DNA of 64,000 bases from Burkholderiaceae bacterium (GCA_018780645.1 JADMJJ010000005.1:306024-370023), one strand, 5' to 3'; positions 39,845 through 49,162 are shown, counted from the first letter of the stretch. Numbers and translations are program-made. Notes: generated by a model not told the origin, from the letters alone.

Positions 39845-42057
39845 GCATGAAACACTGCCCGACCTCCACAGCTCAAGGCTTGCTGGCCCGGGCCTGGCCC
39901 GTGGCCGTGGCGGCCTCGCTGCTGTGCAACAGCACCGTCCTGCTGGCCCAGACCCCACCCACCGACCTCCGCAAGAGCAGCAGCGCGCCGCGTGCGCACA
40001 GCCCGGCGCTGAAGTCGAACACGCCGATGACCCTGAACTTCGTCAACACCGACATCGAGGCGGTGACGCGGGCCATGGGCGTGATGCTGGACCGGCAGTT
40101 CATCGTCGATCCGCGCGTCAAGGGCACCATCACGCTGTACAGCGAGCAGCCGCTGACGGTGCGCGAGGCCTATTTGAACTACCTGGCCGCGCTGCGCGGA
40201 CTGGGCTTCACTGTGGTGGACAACGCCGGCCTGCTGAAGGTCGTGCCCGAGGCGGACGCCAAGCTGCAGGCGGGCTCGGTCGTGGTTGGAGGTAGCAGCG
40301 CCCAGCGCGGCGACCAGATCATCACGCAGATCTTCAAGCTCAACTACGAGAACGCCAACAATCTGGTGGCCGTGCTGCGGCCCTTGATCAGCCCCAACAA
40401 CACCATCAATGCCAACCCGGGCAATAACAGCCTGGTGATCACCGACTACGCGGAGAACCTGCAACGCCTGGCGCGCATCGTCGCGGCGATGGACAACCCC
40501 GGCGCCACCGATATGGAGGTGGTGCCGCTGAAGCACGCCATCGCCTCCGACCTGGCGGCGCTGGTGCTCAAGCTGTCCGACGGTGGTGCGGCGGCGGCCG
40601 TGCCCGGCACCATCGGCACCTCGGTCAGCGTACTGGCCGATGCGCGCAGCAACTCGCTGATATTGCGCGCGCCCAACCCGGCTCGGCTGGCGGCAACACG
40701 GGCCATCATCGAGAAGCTGGACCGCCCGATGGGGGACGACGCAGCCGGCAACATCCGCGTCGTCTATCTGAAGAACGCCGATGCGGTGAAGCTGGCCACC
40801 GTGCTGCGAGCCGCCTACAGCGCGGGCGGCAGCGGCGCCTCGGGCGGCAGCAGCAGCGGCGGCCTGGGCAACACCGGTGGCGTGCTGCCTGGGGTGCTGA
40901 CCGGTGCGGCCAACAGTGCCGCCGGGGGCGTTGGCGCCAGCGCCGCGACCACGCCCGTGAGCGCCTCGCAAGGCCCGTCGACAGGCGGCTTCGTGCAGGC
41001 CGACCCGTCCACCAACTCGCTGATCATCACCGCACCCGAGCCGATGTACCGGCAGCTGCGCGCCGTCATCGACCAGCTCGACGCGCGCCGCGCGCAGGTC
41101 TATGTCGAGTCGATGATCGTCAAGGTCAACGCCGACAAGGCCGCGACCTTTGGCGTACAGTGGCAGAACCTGTTTGGCAACAAGGGCGACAGCAGCATCG
41201 TCGGTGCCGGCACGAATTTCAGCAGCGGCAATGCCAATATCCTGAATCAGACCGTGGCCGTGGCACAGGGCCGCGCCGGTGTGGCCACCGCACTGGCCAG
41301 CGCCGCGCCAGGGGGCCTGAACATCGGCATCCTGAAGAAGGTGGGCGACTTCTACACCTTGGGCGCCGTGGCCAATTTCCTCGAATCCCAGACCGGCGCC
41401 AACATCCTGTCGACACCGAATCTGGTGGCACTGGACAACGAAGAGGCCAAGATCGTGATCGGCCAGAACGTGCCCTTCATCACCGGCTCCTTCACCAACA
41501 CCGGCGGCACCACAGGTGCGACCAACCCCTTCCAGACCATAGAGCGCAAGGATGTCGGCCTGACCCTGCGCATCAAGAGCCAGATCGGCGAAGGCGGCAC
41601 GGTGCGCATGACGGTCTATCAGGAAAATTCATCCGTGGTGCCCGGCGCCACCAACAGCGCCGGACCGACCACTGACAAGAGCTCGATCGAGACAACGGTG
41701 GTCGTCGACGACGGCGCCATCCTGGTGCTGGGCGGCCTGCTGAAGGACGAGTACACCGATGGCGAAGACCGCGTGCCCGGGCTCTCCAGCATCCCGCTGG
41801 TCGGCAATCTGTTCCGCAGCGAGAACCGCAAGCGGGTGAAGAGCAATCTGATGGTGTTCCTGCGTCCGGTGGTGATGCGCACGCAGCAATCGGCCGATGA
41901 ATTGACGCTGAGCCGCTACGAGTCGATACGCGCGCTGCAGCAAACCAACCAGCCTCAGCCCAGCCGCCTGCTTCCGATCAACGAGGCGCCGGTGCTGCCC
42001 CAGGCTCCGGGCACGGTACCGGCTCAGACGCCTGCCCCCGTCAAGCGCGAGCCCTGA
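39841..42057 (+). CDS. gspD: Type II secretion outer-membrane secretin GspD
   Basis: The 738-residue secretin has a signal peptide ending near LLAQTPPTD. An N0 domain follows (MTLNFVNTDIEAVTRAMGVML), then N1-N3 repeats (FKLNYENANNLVAVLRPLI; VVPLKHAIASDLAALV; VYLKNADAVKLATVL). N3 contains a Gly/Ser-rich insertion (about residues 323-380). The secretin core includes VPFITGSFTN and VPGLSSIPLVGNLFRSENR. It overlaps gspN by four bases (ATGA); an ATG two codons on is also possible. Confidence 0.96.
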   Translation: MSMKHCPTSTAQGLLARAWPVAVAASLLCNSTVLLAQTPPTDLRKSSSAPRAHSPALKSNTPMTLNFVNTDIEAVTRAMGVMLDRQFIVDPRVKGTITLYSEQPLTVREAYLNYLAALRGLGFTVVDNAGLLKVVPEADAKLQAGSVVVGGSSAQRGDQIITQIFKLNYENANNLVAVLRPLISPNNTINANPGNNSLVITDYAENLQRLARIVAAMDNPGATDMEVVPLKHAIASDLAALVLKLSDGGAAAAVPGTIGTSVSVLADARSNSLILRAPNPARLAATRAIIEKLDRPMGDDAAGNIRVVYLKNADAVKLATVLRAAYSAGGSGASGGSSSGGLGNTGGVLPGVLTGAANSAAGGVGASAATTPVSASQGPSTGGFVQADPSTNSLIITAPEPMYRQLRAVIDQLDARRAQVYVESMIVKVNADKAATFGVQWQNLFGNKGDSSIVGAGTNFSSGNANILNQTVAVAQGRAGVATALASAAPGGLNIGILKKVGDFYTLGAVANFLESQTGANILSTPNLVALDNEEAKIVIGQNVPFITGSFTNTGGTTGATNPFQTIERKDVGLTLRIKSQIGEGGTVRMTVYQENSSVVPGATNSAGPTTDKSSIETTVVVDDGAILVLGGLLKDEYTDGEDRVPGLSSIPLVGNLFRSENRKRVKSNLMVFLRPVVMRTQQSADELTLSRYESIRALQQTNQPQPSRLLPINEAPVLPQAPGTVPAQTPAPVKREP

Positions 42058-42063
42058 CCCGCC

Positions 42064-43485
42064 ATGGCCATACGCCACCCCCTGCCCTATGCGTTCGCGC
42101 GGGCCAACACCCTGCTGCTGGAAGATGATGGCAGCGAGCTGGTGCTGTGGGCCAGCTCCGAGGTGACGCTGGCCGCGCTGTCCGAGGTGCAGCGCCAGTT
42201 CATCATCGACCGCTTCGAGCATCAGGACGCGGCCGCGCTGACCGAGCGTCTGGCACTGGCCTATGCCGGCTCCGAATCGAGCGCCGCGGCGGTGGTCGGC
42301 GAGGTCGAGAGCGCCGTCGATCTGGGCCGCATGATGCAGGAGCTGCCCGCGGTTGAAGACCTGCTCGAGGCGGCCAATGACGCGCCCATTATTCGCATGC
42401 TCAATGCCTTGCTGACGCAGGCCGCCAAGGACGGCGCCAGCGACATCCACATCGAGCCCTACGAGCGTTCGAGCTCGGTGCGCTTTCGCGTCGACGGCAC
42501 GCTGCGCGAGGTGGTGCAGCCCAACAAGGCCCTTCATGCCGCGCTGATCTCGCGGCTGAAGATCATGGCCGAGCTGGACATTGCCGAGAAGCGCCTGCCG
42601 CAGGACGGCCGCATCTCGCTGCGCATCGGCGGGCGTGCGATCGATGTGCGTGTCTCCACCCTGCCCTCCTCGCATGGCGAGCGCGCCGTGCTGCGCCTGC
42701 TGGACAAGAGCGAATCGAAGTTCACGCTTGAAGGCCTGGGCATGAGCGGCGACGTGCTGACGAATTTCGACCGCCTGGTGCAGCAGCCGCACGGCATCGT
42801 GCTCGTCACCGGGCCCACCGGCTCGGGCAAGACGACCACGCTCTATGCCTCGCTGGAGCGCATCGACGCCAGCACCACCAATGTGCTGACCGTCGAGGAT
42901 CCGGTCGAGTACGAGTTGCACGGCATCGGCCAGACCCAGGTCAATCCGAAGATCGATCTGAGTTTTGCCAAGGCCCTGCGCGCCATCCTGCGCCAGGACC
43001 CGGACGTGATCATGATCGGCGAGATCCGCGACTTCGAGACCGCGCAGATCGCCATCCAGGCCTCGCTGACCGGCCACCTGGTGCTGGCCACATTGCACAC
43101 CAATGATGCACCCAGCGCGGTGGCGCGGCTGATCGACATGGGCGTCGAGCCCTTTCTGCTCAGCTCCAGCCTGCTGGGTGTGCTCGCCCAGCGCCTGGTG
43201 CGCAAGTTGTGCCCCCATTGCAAGCGCGTCGATGAGCAGGGTCTGTACCGCCCGGTGGGCTGCCCCGAGTGCAGCCAGACCGGCTACAAGGGCCGCACCG
43301 GCGTCTATGAATTGATGGTGATCGACGACGGCATGCGCGCGCTGATACACAACCGTGCGTCCGAGCAGGCCCTGATTCAAGCCGCCGAGACAGGCGGCCT
43401 GCGCTCGATGCGTGAGGACGGCGAGCGTCTGGTCCAGCAGGGCATCACCTCGCCGGAAGAAGTCCTGCGCGTGACTCGAGAATGA
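42064..43485 (+). CDS. gspE: Type II secretion ATPase GspE
   Basis: The 473-residue ATPase powers pseudopilus assembly. It has Walker A GPTGSGKTTT near residue 255, the Asp box (TVEDPVEYEL), Walker B (QDPDVIMIGEIRD), the His box (TGHLVLATLHTNDA) and an intact zinc tetracysteine CPHC...CPEC near residues 382-402. It is on the short side for GspE, with a reduced N1 domain. It starts 6 nt after gspD. Its stop is followed by a palindromic element rather than directly by gspF. Confidence 0.96.
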   Translation: MAIRHPLPYAFARANTLLLEDDGSELVLWASSEVTLAALSEVQRQFIIDRFEHQDAAALTERLALAYAGSESSAAAVVGEVESAVDLGRMMQELPAVEDLLEAANDAPIIRMLNALLTQAAKDGASDIHIEPYERSSSVRFRVDGTLREVVQPNKALHAALISRLKIMAELDIAEKRLPQDGRISLRIGGRAIDVRVSTLPSSHGERAVLRLLDKSESKFTLEGLGMSGDVLTNFDRLVQQPHGIVLVTGPTGSGKTTTLYASLERIDASTTNVLTVEDPVEYELHGIGQTQVNPKIDLSFAKALRAILRQDPDVIMIGEIRDFETAQIAIQASLTGHLVLATLHTNDAPSAVARLIDMGVEPFLLSSSLLGVLAQRLVRKLCPHCKRVDEQGLYRPVGCPECSQTGYKGRTGVYELMVIDDGMRALIHNRASEQALIQAAETGGLRSMREDGERLVQQGITSPEEVLRVTRE

Positions 43486-43658
43486 TGTCAGCCCCCACGC
43501 TCACTTTGTTCGCTGCCTGGCCGCCTGCATGCGGCCAGGCCTTCGCCAGCCGCAGGCAAGCGCGCAGGCGCTTGCCTGGTGCGGGCTCAGCCCCCCGAGG
43601 GGGCGTTCGCGCCCTTCGGAACGGCCGTGCAGGCGCTCAGCCGCGCCCTCACTGAAGC
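43486..43658. repeat. GC-rich palindromic element between gspE and gspF
   Basis: Three perfect stem-loops lie head to tail: 10 bp at 43515-43524/43531-43540 (GCCTGGCCGC), 11 bp at 43553-43563/43568-43578 (CAGGCAAGCGC), and 6 bp at 43590-43595/43599-43604 (GCCCCC). There is no T-run. The sequence around CCCCCGAGGGGG resembles GC-rich intergenic repeats common in Burkholderiales genomes. It breaks the otherwise tightly packed gsp operon and leaves gspF with a poor ribosome-binding site. Confidence 0.75.
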
Positions 43659-44873
43659 ATGCCTGCCTACAAATACGAAGCGCTGAACAACGCCGGCCGC
43701 ACGATGAGCGGCCTGGTCGAGGCCGACAATCCGCGCGCCGCGCGCGCCCAGCTGCGCGCCCAGGGCCTGGTGCCGCTGTCGGTGGCGGCGGTGCAGCAGG
43801 CCAGCATGGCGGCACGCTCCTCGCTGTTCGCGCGGCGCACCTTCAACTCCACGCTGCTGGCCGTCTGGACGCGCCAGCTGGCCGGTCTGGTGGCTGCCGG
43901 CCTGCCGATCGAACGCGCACTGACGGCCCTGGCCGACGAGAGCGAGGATGCGAAGCAGCGCGAGCTGGTGGCCCAGCTGAAGAGCGAGGTCAACGGCGGT
44001 GCCAGCTTTGCCGCTGCCCTGGCCACAGCACCGCGCGAGTTCGACGATGTCTATCGCGCCGTGGTCGCCGCCGGCGAGCAGAGCGGCGCCCTGGGCGTGG
44101 TGCTGGAGCGTCTGGCCGACGACCTGGAAGAACGCCAGAACCTGCGCGCCAAGCTGATCGGCGCCATGGCCTATCCGGCCATCGTGTCGCTGATCGCCGT
44201 CATCATTGTCGTCTTCCTGGTCACCTATGTGGTGCCCCAGGTGGCCACAGTCTTCACGAGCAGCAAGCGCGCCCTGCCGACACTGACCATCGCGATGCTC
44301 GGCCTGAGTGCCTTCGTGCGCCAGTGGGGCTGGCTGGTGGTGGCGCTGCTGATCGCCGGCACGGGCCTGCTGAGCTGGATGCTGCGCAACGACGCCTTTC
44401 GCGAGCGCTTCGACGCCGCCACCCTGACCCTGCCCCTGGTCGGCAAGCTCGCCCGCGGCTACAACGCCTCACGCTTCGCCGGCACGTTGGCGATGCTGGC
44501 GGGCGCCGGCGTGCCCATACTCAAATCACTGCAGGCCGCGGCCGAGACGCTGTCCAACCGCGCGATGCGCGCCGACGCGCTGGAGGCCCTGTCCCAGGTC
44601 CGCGAAGGCGCGCCACTGGGCTCGGCCCTGGCCGGCAAGAAACGCTTCCCCGGCATCCTGGCCATGTTCGCCCGCCTGGGCGAACAGACCGGCAAGCTGC
44701 CCCAGATGCTGGAGCGCGCCGCCAAGCAGCTCAGCACCGAGGTTCAGCGCCGGGCGATGGCGGCAGCCACCCTGCTCGAGCCCATCCTGATTGTCGCCAT
44801 GGGCGGGGTGGTGCTGCTGATCGTGCTGGCGGTGCTGCTGCCCATCATCCAGCTCAATACCTGGGTCAAGTAG
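43659..44873 (+). CDS. gspF: Type II secretion inner-membrane platform protein GspF
   Basis: The 404-residue polytopic protein begins MPAYKYEALNNAGRTMSGLVEADNPRAARAQL (the first 12 residues suffice to recognise it). It has two homologous GspF domains (TRQLAGLVAAGLPIERAL and FAGTLAMLAGAGVPILKSL) with three membrane segments, the last at the C-terminus (LLEPILIVAMGGVVLLIVLAVLLP). It interacts with GspE and GspL. The ATG at 43659 has only GAAG close by, so its translation may be weak. It is the last gene of the operon; no prepilin peptidase gene (gspO) is present in the window. Confidence 0.96.
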   Translation: MPAYKYEALNNAGRTMSGLVEADNPRAARAQLRAQGLVPLSVAAVQQASMAARSSLFARRTFNSTLLAVWTRQLAGLVAAGLPIERALTALADESEDAKQRELVAQLKSEVNGGASFAAALATAPREFDDVYRAVVAAGEQSGALGVVLERLADDLEERQNLRAKLIGAMAYPAIVSLIAVIIVVFLVTYVVPQVATVFTSSKRALPTLTIAMLGLSAFVRQWGWLVVALLIAGTGLLSWMLRNDAFRERFDAATLTLPLVGKLARGYNASRFAGTLAMLAGAGVPILKSLQAAAETLSNRAMRADALEALSQVREGAPLGSALAGKKRFPGILAMFARLGEQTGKLPQMLERAAKQLSTEVQRRAMAAATLLEPILIVAMGGVVLLIVLAVLLPIIQLNTWVK

Positions 44874-44882
44874 GCGCCTGGG

Positions 44883-45611
44883 CTACTCCCGCAGGTACTT
44901 GTCGTAGATGGCCCGGTAGCGGCCGTTCTTGCGGATCTGCAGCAGGCCCTGGTTGAAGTCGTCGCGCACCTGTTTGCTGCGGAACACCGGGCGGTAGTCC
45001 AGCGGGTTCACGGCCGTGAAGGGATGTTCATCGACGGCCTCCAGCGCGACGCCGCTGCGTTGGAGCTGCAGCGAGAAGTAGCGGAAGATGCTGCGGTCGC
45101 TGAGCACCACATCGATGCGCCCCAGCATCAGCATCTTGACCTGGACCGCCTGGTCATTGACCTCCATATAGGCCCCGGACTTCTTCATCGGCCCCAGCCA
45201 TTCCGGGTAGCGCTTGACGGCGCCCTGGAAGGAGACCAGGGTCAGGCCTTGCAGATCCGCGGGTTTTCTGAGCTGGAGATGGCGGCTGCGCAGGGTGAAC
45301 AGCACATTGTCATAAAGCACCGCCAGGTCGCCGTAGTGAGCACCGGCAGAGGTCAGGTCCTGCCCCAGATCGGTCATCGCCGCATCGACCGCGCCCTCCT
45401 TGAAGGCCAGCGGCACCCGCGCAAACGGGAAATACCGCGGCTTGAGCACATGGCCCTTGACGGCCAGGGCCTCGCCAATGATTTCAAGCTCGATGCCGGA
45501 ATTCGTCTCTGGAAAGCTGAAGGGCGGGATCTTCTCGCCAAACGCCATGCTGACATCGGCGGCCCATGCCGGCGCGGTCATCACGAGCAGTGCAAATGCC
45601 AGCCTTTTCAT
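44883..45611 (-). CDS. Periplasmic solute-binding protein, family 3
   Basis: The 242-residue protein from the ATG at 45611 (GGAG 10 nt upstream) has a signal peptide MKRLAFALLVMTAPAWAADV and the SBP_bac_3 fold: ALAFKEGAVDAAMTDL-like segment, LQGLTLVSFQGA, LGRIDVVLSDRSIF and a C-terminal IRKNGRYRAIYDKYL. These bind amino acids or similar small ligands. No ABC permease genes are adjacent, so it may be an orphan binding protein or a sensor. It is convergent with gspF, 9 nt apart. Confidence 0.85.
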   Translation of the reverse strand: MKRLAFALLVMTAPAWAADVSMAFGEKIPPFSFPETNSGIELEIIGEALAVKGHVLKPRYFPFARVPLAFKEGAVDAAMTDLGQDLTSAGAHYGDLAVLYDNVLFTLRSRHLQLRKPADLQGLTLVSFQGAVKRYPEWLGPMKKSGAYMEVNDQAVQVKMLMLGRIDVVLSDRSIFRYFSLQLQRSGVALEAVDEHPFTAVNPLDYRPVFRSKQVRDDFNQGLLQIRKNGRYRAIYDKYLRE

Positions 45612-45673
45612 CGCCAACAGCTCCACGTCCGAACGGGATCAACGCTACCACAATGCATGCGCGGCGAATCGGA

Positions 45674-46054
45674 TCAGGATGCTGCGACAAGCAGGCTCAG
45701 AATCAGCATGCACAGCACCACTGGAAACCATAGATTGCGTTCGCGCCGGCTCGGGGTGATGGCATTGACAAGGGTGCCAAGCGCACAGTAGCCCACCACA
45801 AGCCAGGCGAGCGCATGGGCGTGTGGCTGAACAAGGGGAACCGCAAAACCCGCACGGGCCAGGATGATGGCGCCAAAGCCAGGCAGGAGCAGCAGCGAAA
45901 GCACCGGAATGGCGCGGACCTTGATCGGAAGGGAACCTCTCCACCGCCCACCGAGCGTGAACTCGCCCCATGGCGCGCCCAGCACGAGCGCCAGTTGAAA
46001 TGCGCTGATGCCAACGGCGATAAGCGTGAAAAGCAGAGCGGCAAATTCCGACAT
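45674..46054 (-). CDS. Small integral membrane protein of unknown function
   Basis: The predicted 126-residue protein from the ATG at 46054 (AGGA upstream) has four hydrophobic segments: about 5-25, 48-68, 75-95 and 107-125. A GEFTLGGRWRGSLP loop lies after the first, and RRER after the third, which would place that loop in the cytoplasm. A GTG at 46084 overlapping the upstream stop is an alternative start. I do not recognise a named family with certainty. It forms a tight pair with the DUF1801 gene upstream. Confidence 0.65.
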   Translation of the reverse strand: MSEFAALLFTLIAVGISAFQLALVLGAPWGEFTLGGRWRGSLPIKVRAIPVLSLLLLPGFGAIILARAGFAVPLVQPHAHALAWLVVGYCALGTLVNAITPSRRERNLWFPVVLCMLILSLLVAAS

Positions 46055-46080
46055 CGTTTCGAATCCTGTGTCAGGGCGTG

Positions 46081-46536
46081 TCACGTGCGGCCTGAGGGGC
46101 CGTCTGTGCGCTGACCAAGGTATTTGGCGGCCCGTTGACGAGCGTGATAAGTGAGCGAAGCCTCAATGCACAGCGCAAGTGCGTCCTGAGGCGCGGCCCC
46201 GGTGACCGGCAAAACCAAGGCCCGATCGCCCTCAAAGACAAAGTCATTGGGAAACATCGTCCTGAACGTCTCGACGAGCGTGGTCCGGCAGTTCAAATAC
46301 AGCGCGTACTGATCCGGGTGCCTGGGCTTCCAATCCATGCGGACCGTGCTACCGCCGCCGTTCTTGGTGAGGTAGGCCGGCTCACCCCACTTCAGCGTCT
46401 CTTCAAGCTCACCCACGCCGGGCGTTCGTTCAGCCACCGCGAAGACCAATTCCCGAAGCTCGAGCAAGCGCTGCCTGGCAGCCCGGGGATAGGCCGCGAA
46501 CTTGGCTTCGACGTCGGGGTCTCGAAACGGCGTCAT
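46081..46536 (-). CDS. DUF1801 domain protein
   Basis: The 151-residue cytoplasmic protein (start ATG 46536, MTPFRDPDVEAKFAAYP) has the DUF1801/YdhG-like pattern: LLELRELVFAVAERTPGVGELEETLKWGEPAY, of which ETLKWGEPAYL is the hallmark, then a conserved YALYLNCRTTLVETFR. The family function is unknown; a role in iron chaperoning has been proposed for YdhG relatives. Base use looks less GC-biased at third positions than neighbouring genes, which may point to recent acquisition. Confidence 0.8.
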   Translation of the reverse strand: MTPFRDPDVEAKFAAYPRAARQRLLELRELVFAVAERTPGVGELEETLKWGEPAYLTKNGGGSTVRMDWKPRHPDQYALYLNCRTTLVETFRTMFPNDFVFEGDRALVLPVTGAAPQDALALCIEASLTYHARQRAAKYLGQRTDGPSGRT

Positions 46537-46570
46537 GGGATCCCGCTTGTTAGTCCACGCCAATTGCTCA

Positions 46571-47239
46571 TTACCGACCTCTGAGCACTCGAAGAAACTT
46601 GTCCTCCCGGAAGTACTCCGGGGCGTCGTCCAGCGTGTTCAGGCGCATCCTGAGGGTGTACTGCCCCTCTATCGGCTGGCCATCAAGCCGTTGTGGTTCA
46701 AATTCCCAGCCCTCCAGGCTGGCCCGCATGAACTTGCGGACGCTTTCGGGTACGCCGGCCAGTGCAGCAACATCGATTGACCGGCAGCGCCCCTCGACAC
46801 CCACTGTGCAGACTCCGGTGACGTCTCCTTGCCAGCCACGAGACTGACCCACGTCCCTGGGATAGCTGGCGAAGTACTGCTTGACGGGCAAGGGGCCCAT
46901 CGCGATTCCATCGACACGAACACTGCCGCCCTGCGCCGTGCGCGTCACGGTGAAACGAAGCTCCACGCCAGTTCGGAGGGTGGTGGGTTTGCCGTCGATA
47001 TGTGGGGGCGGAATGACGGCACGTGCCAGTCGGACCTTTACATTCTCTGCAAACTTCGCGGGGTACTTGTCCTCATCGACGATCGCATACTCGGCTGGCT
47101 TGCCATCGGGCCCGAACAGCAGGCGCGCCCAAACGGAAACGGCGTATGGCTCGTGGCTGTCGCTGTCGCTGTCGCTGGCGAAGCATGGGGTTGCGAACGC
47201 CAGTGCAAAAATGGCTGGCAATGCCGCATTCTTAAACAC
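46571..47239 (-). CDS. Secreted protein with a TonB-C-like domain
   Basis: I place the start at the GTG at 47239: GGAG lies 7 nt upstream and the product then opens with a clean signal peptide MFKNAALPAIFALAFATPCFA. The longer frame back to 47401 lacks such features. The 222-residue product continues with SDSDSDS and ends in a domain like the TonB C-terminus: VPESVRKFMRASLEGWEFEPQRLDG (its WEFEP motif is diagnostic) and PIEGQYTLRMRLN. There is no proline-rich spacer or membrane anchor, so it is not a normal TonB. Function unknown. Confidence 0.7.
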   Translation of the reverse strand: MFKNAALPAIFALAFATPCFASDSDSDSHEPYAVSVWARLLFGPDGKPAEYAIVDEDKYPAKFAENVKVRLARAVIPPPHIDGKPTTLRTGVELRFTVTRTAQGGSVRVDGIAMGPLPVKQYFASYPRDVGQSRGWQGDVTGVCTVGVEGRCRSIDVAALAGVPESVRKFMRASLEGWEFEPQRLDGQPIEGQYTLRMRLNTLDDAPEYFREDKFLRVLRGR

Positions 47240-47517
47240 AAAGGTCTCCGGAAGTGACGCAGCCTGACTGAGCCCACGAGCGCCGCGATTCATTGCAAAC
47301 AACGACTCCATCCCTCGCAAAAGAAACATCATCGGGCCTGGTGGTGCAAGGCGTCCAGAATGCCATAGTTTGCCGACGGTTAGAAATCGGGTTATCGACA
47401 AGTCACGGCGCCTTTTCGCATGTGCCGCCTCGACGCCGGTCCGGGCATCAATCCTGCCAGGGCTTTTGATTCAGTCGCGCCGGGTGGCCTGTTTCGCCCA
47501 CCCGCTATCATCCCCCG

Positions 47518-48417
47518 ATGCCCGCCACACTTGCCGGCCAACTGGTCGTCGCGATCTCCTCCCGCGCCCTGTTCGATTTCGAGGAAGAGAATCAACTCTT
47601 CGAGGCCGAGGATGACCGTGCCTATATGCAGCTGCAGCTGGCGCGGCTGGATCAGCCCGCCAGGCCGGGGGTGGCATTTTCTCTGGTAAACAAGCTGCTG
47701 GCCTTCAACGGGCCGGGCCAGGCGCAGCGCGTCGAGGTGGTGGTGCTGTCGCGCAATGATCCGGTCTCGGGCATGCGCGTGTTCCGGTCGGCGCGTCACT
47801 ATGGCCTGGCGGTGCAACGGGGCGTGTTCACGCGCGGCGCACCGCCCTGGCGCTATCTGGCGCCGCTGAAGGCGAATCTGTTCCTGTCGGTCAACGAGGC
47901 CGATGTGCGTCAGGCCTTGATGGCCGGCGTACCGGCCGCGCGGGTCTATCCGCATTCGGCCCATGCCTCGGACGCCCATCCTTTCGAGGTGCGCATTGCC
48001 TTTGACGGCGACGCGGTGCTGTTCTCGGATGAGGCCGAGCGCGTCTATCAAAGCGATGGGCTGGATGCGTTCCAGGCCCATGAAACACTGCGCGCCGACA
48101 TGCCCCTGCCGGCAGGGCCCTTCAAGCCGTTGCTGGAGGCGCTGCATCGCTTGCAGCAGGCCCCGGCACAGGGCATGCAGGTGCGCACGGCCCTGGTCAC
48201 GGCGCGCAGCGCGCCAGCCCACGAGCGTGCGATCCGCACGCTGATGAACTGGAACATCGACGTCGATGAGGCGATGTTTTTGGGTGGCCTGGCCAAGGGC
48301 GAATTCCTGCGCGAGTTCGAGCCCGATTTCTTCTTTGACGACCAGACCGGCCACATCGAAAGCGCCTCGGCCCATGTGCCCTCGGGGCATGTGGCCGCAG
48401 GCATTTCCAACGCCTGA
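47518..48417 (+). CDS. 5'-nucleotidase (NT5C1-like family)
   Basis: The 299-residue protein matches the bacterial relatives of cytosolic 5'-nucleotidase 1. Catalytic-type motifs are IAFDGDAVLFSDEAERVY (HAD-like DxDxV/T form) and VVLSRNDPVSGMRVFRS, plus DFFFDDQTGHIESA near the C-terminus for the final acidic motif. It would dephosphorylate nucleoside monophosphates in the cytoplasm. The gene is monocistronic and converges on the Crp/Fnr regulator gene with 10 nt between stops. Confidence 0.88.
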   Translation: MPATLAGQLVVAISSRALFDFEEENQLFEAEDDRAYMQLQLARLDQPARPGVAFSLVNKLLAFNGPGQAQRVEVVVLSRNDPVSGMRVFRSARHYGLAVQRGVFTRGAPPWRYLAPLKANLFLSVNEADVRQALMAGVPAARVYPHSAHASDAHPFEVRIAFDGDAVLFSDEAERVYQSDGLDAFQAHETLRADMPLPAGPFKPLLEALHRLQQAPAQGMQVRTALVTARSAPAHERAIRTLMNWNIDVDEAMFLGGLAKGEFLREFEPDFFFDDQTGHIESASAHVPSGHVAAGISNA

Positions 48418-48427
48418 GCCTGCCGGA

Positions 48428-49162
48428 TCAACCGGCGTGGAACAGCCGCAAGCCGCCCAGATCCAGCACCCGCAGGCCGCCGTACTCGATTCGAATCAGC
48501 CCCTGGTCCTGCAGCGTCTTCAGTGCCTGGTTGACGCGCTGGCGTGACAGGCCGACCAGATAGCCCAGCTCGGTCTGCGTGATACGCAGCAGGCTGCCCA
48601 CACCGGGATACAGCGTCGGATGGAACAGCGAGGCCAGGTTGCGGGCCACGCGCAGATCGGGGTCGGTCATGCGGTCGATCTCGCGGGCGGCGATGAACTG
48701 GCCCAGACGCTCGTTGAGCTGGTTCAGCACGAAGCGGTTGAACGGGATCGAGCTTTCCAGCAGCCAGTGGAAGGTCTCGACCGGCAATCCGGCGACGACG
48801 CTGCGCCGCAGCGCCTGGATGTTGTAGCGGTAGACCTCGCGCTTGAGCAGGGTGCCCTCGCCGAACCAGCCGCCCGGCGGCACGCCGGTGAAGGTGATGG
48901 CGGTGCCGCCCGAGTCGTCATTGCTCATCTTCAGCAGGCCATCGACGACGCCGAACCAGAAGGTCGCAGGCCTGCCGAAGCGGCAGACCCGCTCGCCGAC
49001 TTCGGCATCGGCCACTTGAAGCTGCGCTATCACCGCCTCGCGCTGGCTGCGTTCCAGCAAGGGCAGCCAGGGAATCTGCGCCAGCTCGTCGCCGGTGGCG
49101 GCGCGGGCGCGCAGGCGAAGCGGCGGATGGGCCGAGGCATTCATCGGAACAGTGGAGTCCAT
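48428..49162 (-). CDS. Crp/Fnr family transcriptional regulator
   Basis: The 244-residue protein has an N-terminal cyclic-nucleotide-binding-like beta roll (about 35-140, with GGTAITFTGVPPGGWFGEGTLL) and a C-terminal winged helix with the recognition helix in ELGYLVGLSRQRVNQALKTL (about 198-217). It lacks the N-terminal cysteines of Fnr, so it is not an iron-sulfur oxygen sensor; the residues that bind cAMP in CRP are not clearly conserved. It is divergent from the CoA-ligase/ABC operon, which makes it the likely regulator of that operon. Confidence 0.92.
   Translation of the reverse strand: MDSTVPMNASAHPPLRLRARAATGDELAQIPWLPLLERSQREAVIAQLQVADAEVGERVCRFGRPATFWFGVVDGLLKMSNDDSGGTAITFTGVPPGGWFGEGTLLKREVYRYNIQALRRSVVAGLPVETFHWLLESSIPFNRFVLNQLNERLGQFIAAREIDRMTDPDLRVARNLASLFHPTLYPGVGSLLRITQTELGYLVGLSRQRVNQALKTLQDQGLIRIEYGGLRVLDLGGLRLFHAG

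Noticed and set aside
43501..43650. The gspE-gspF gap as a terminator
   Set aside because: The stems are strong, but none is followed by a T-run, so intrinsic termination is not supported; it is listed as a repeat element instead.
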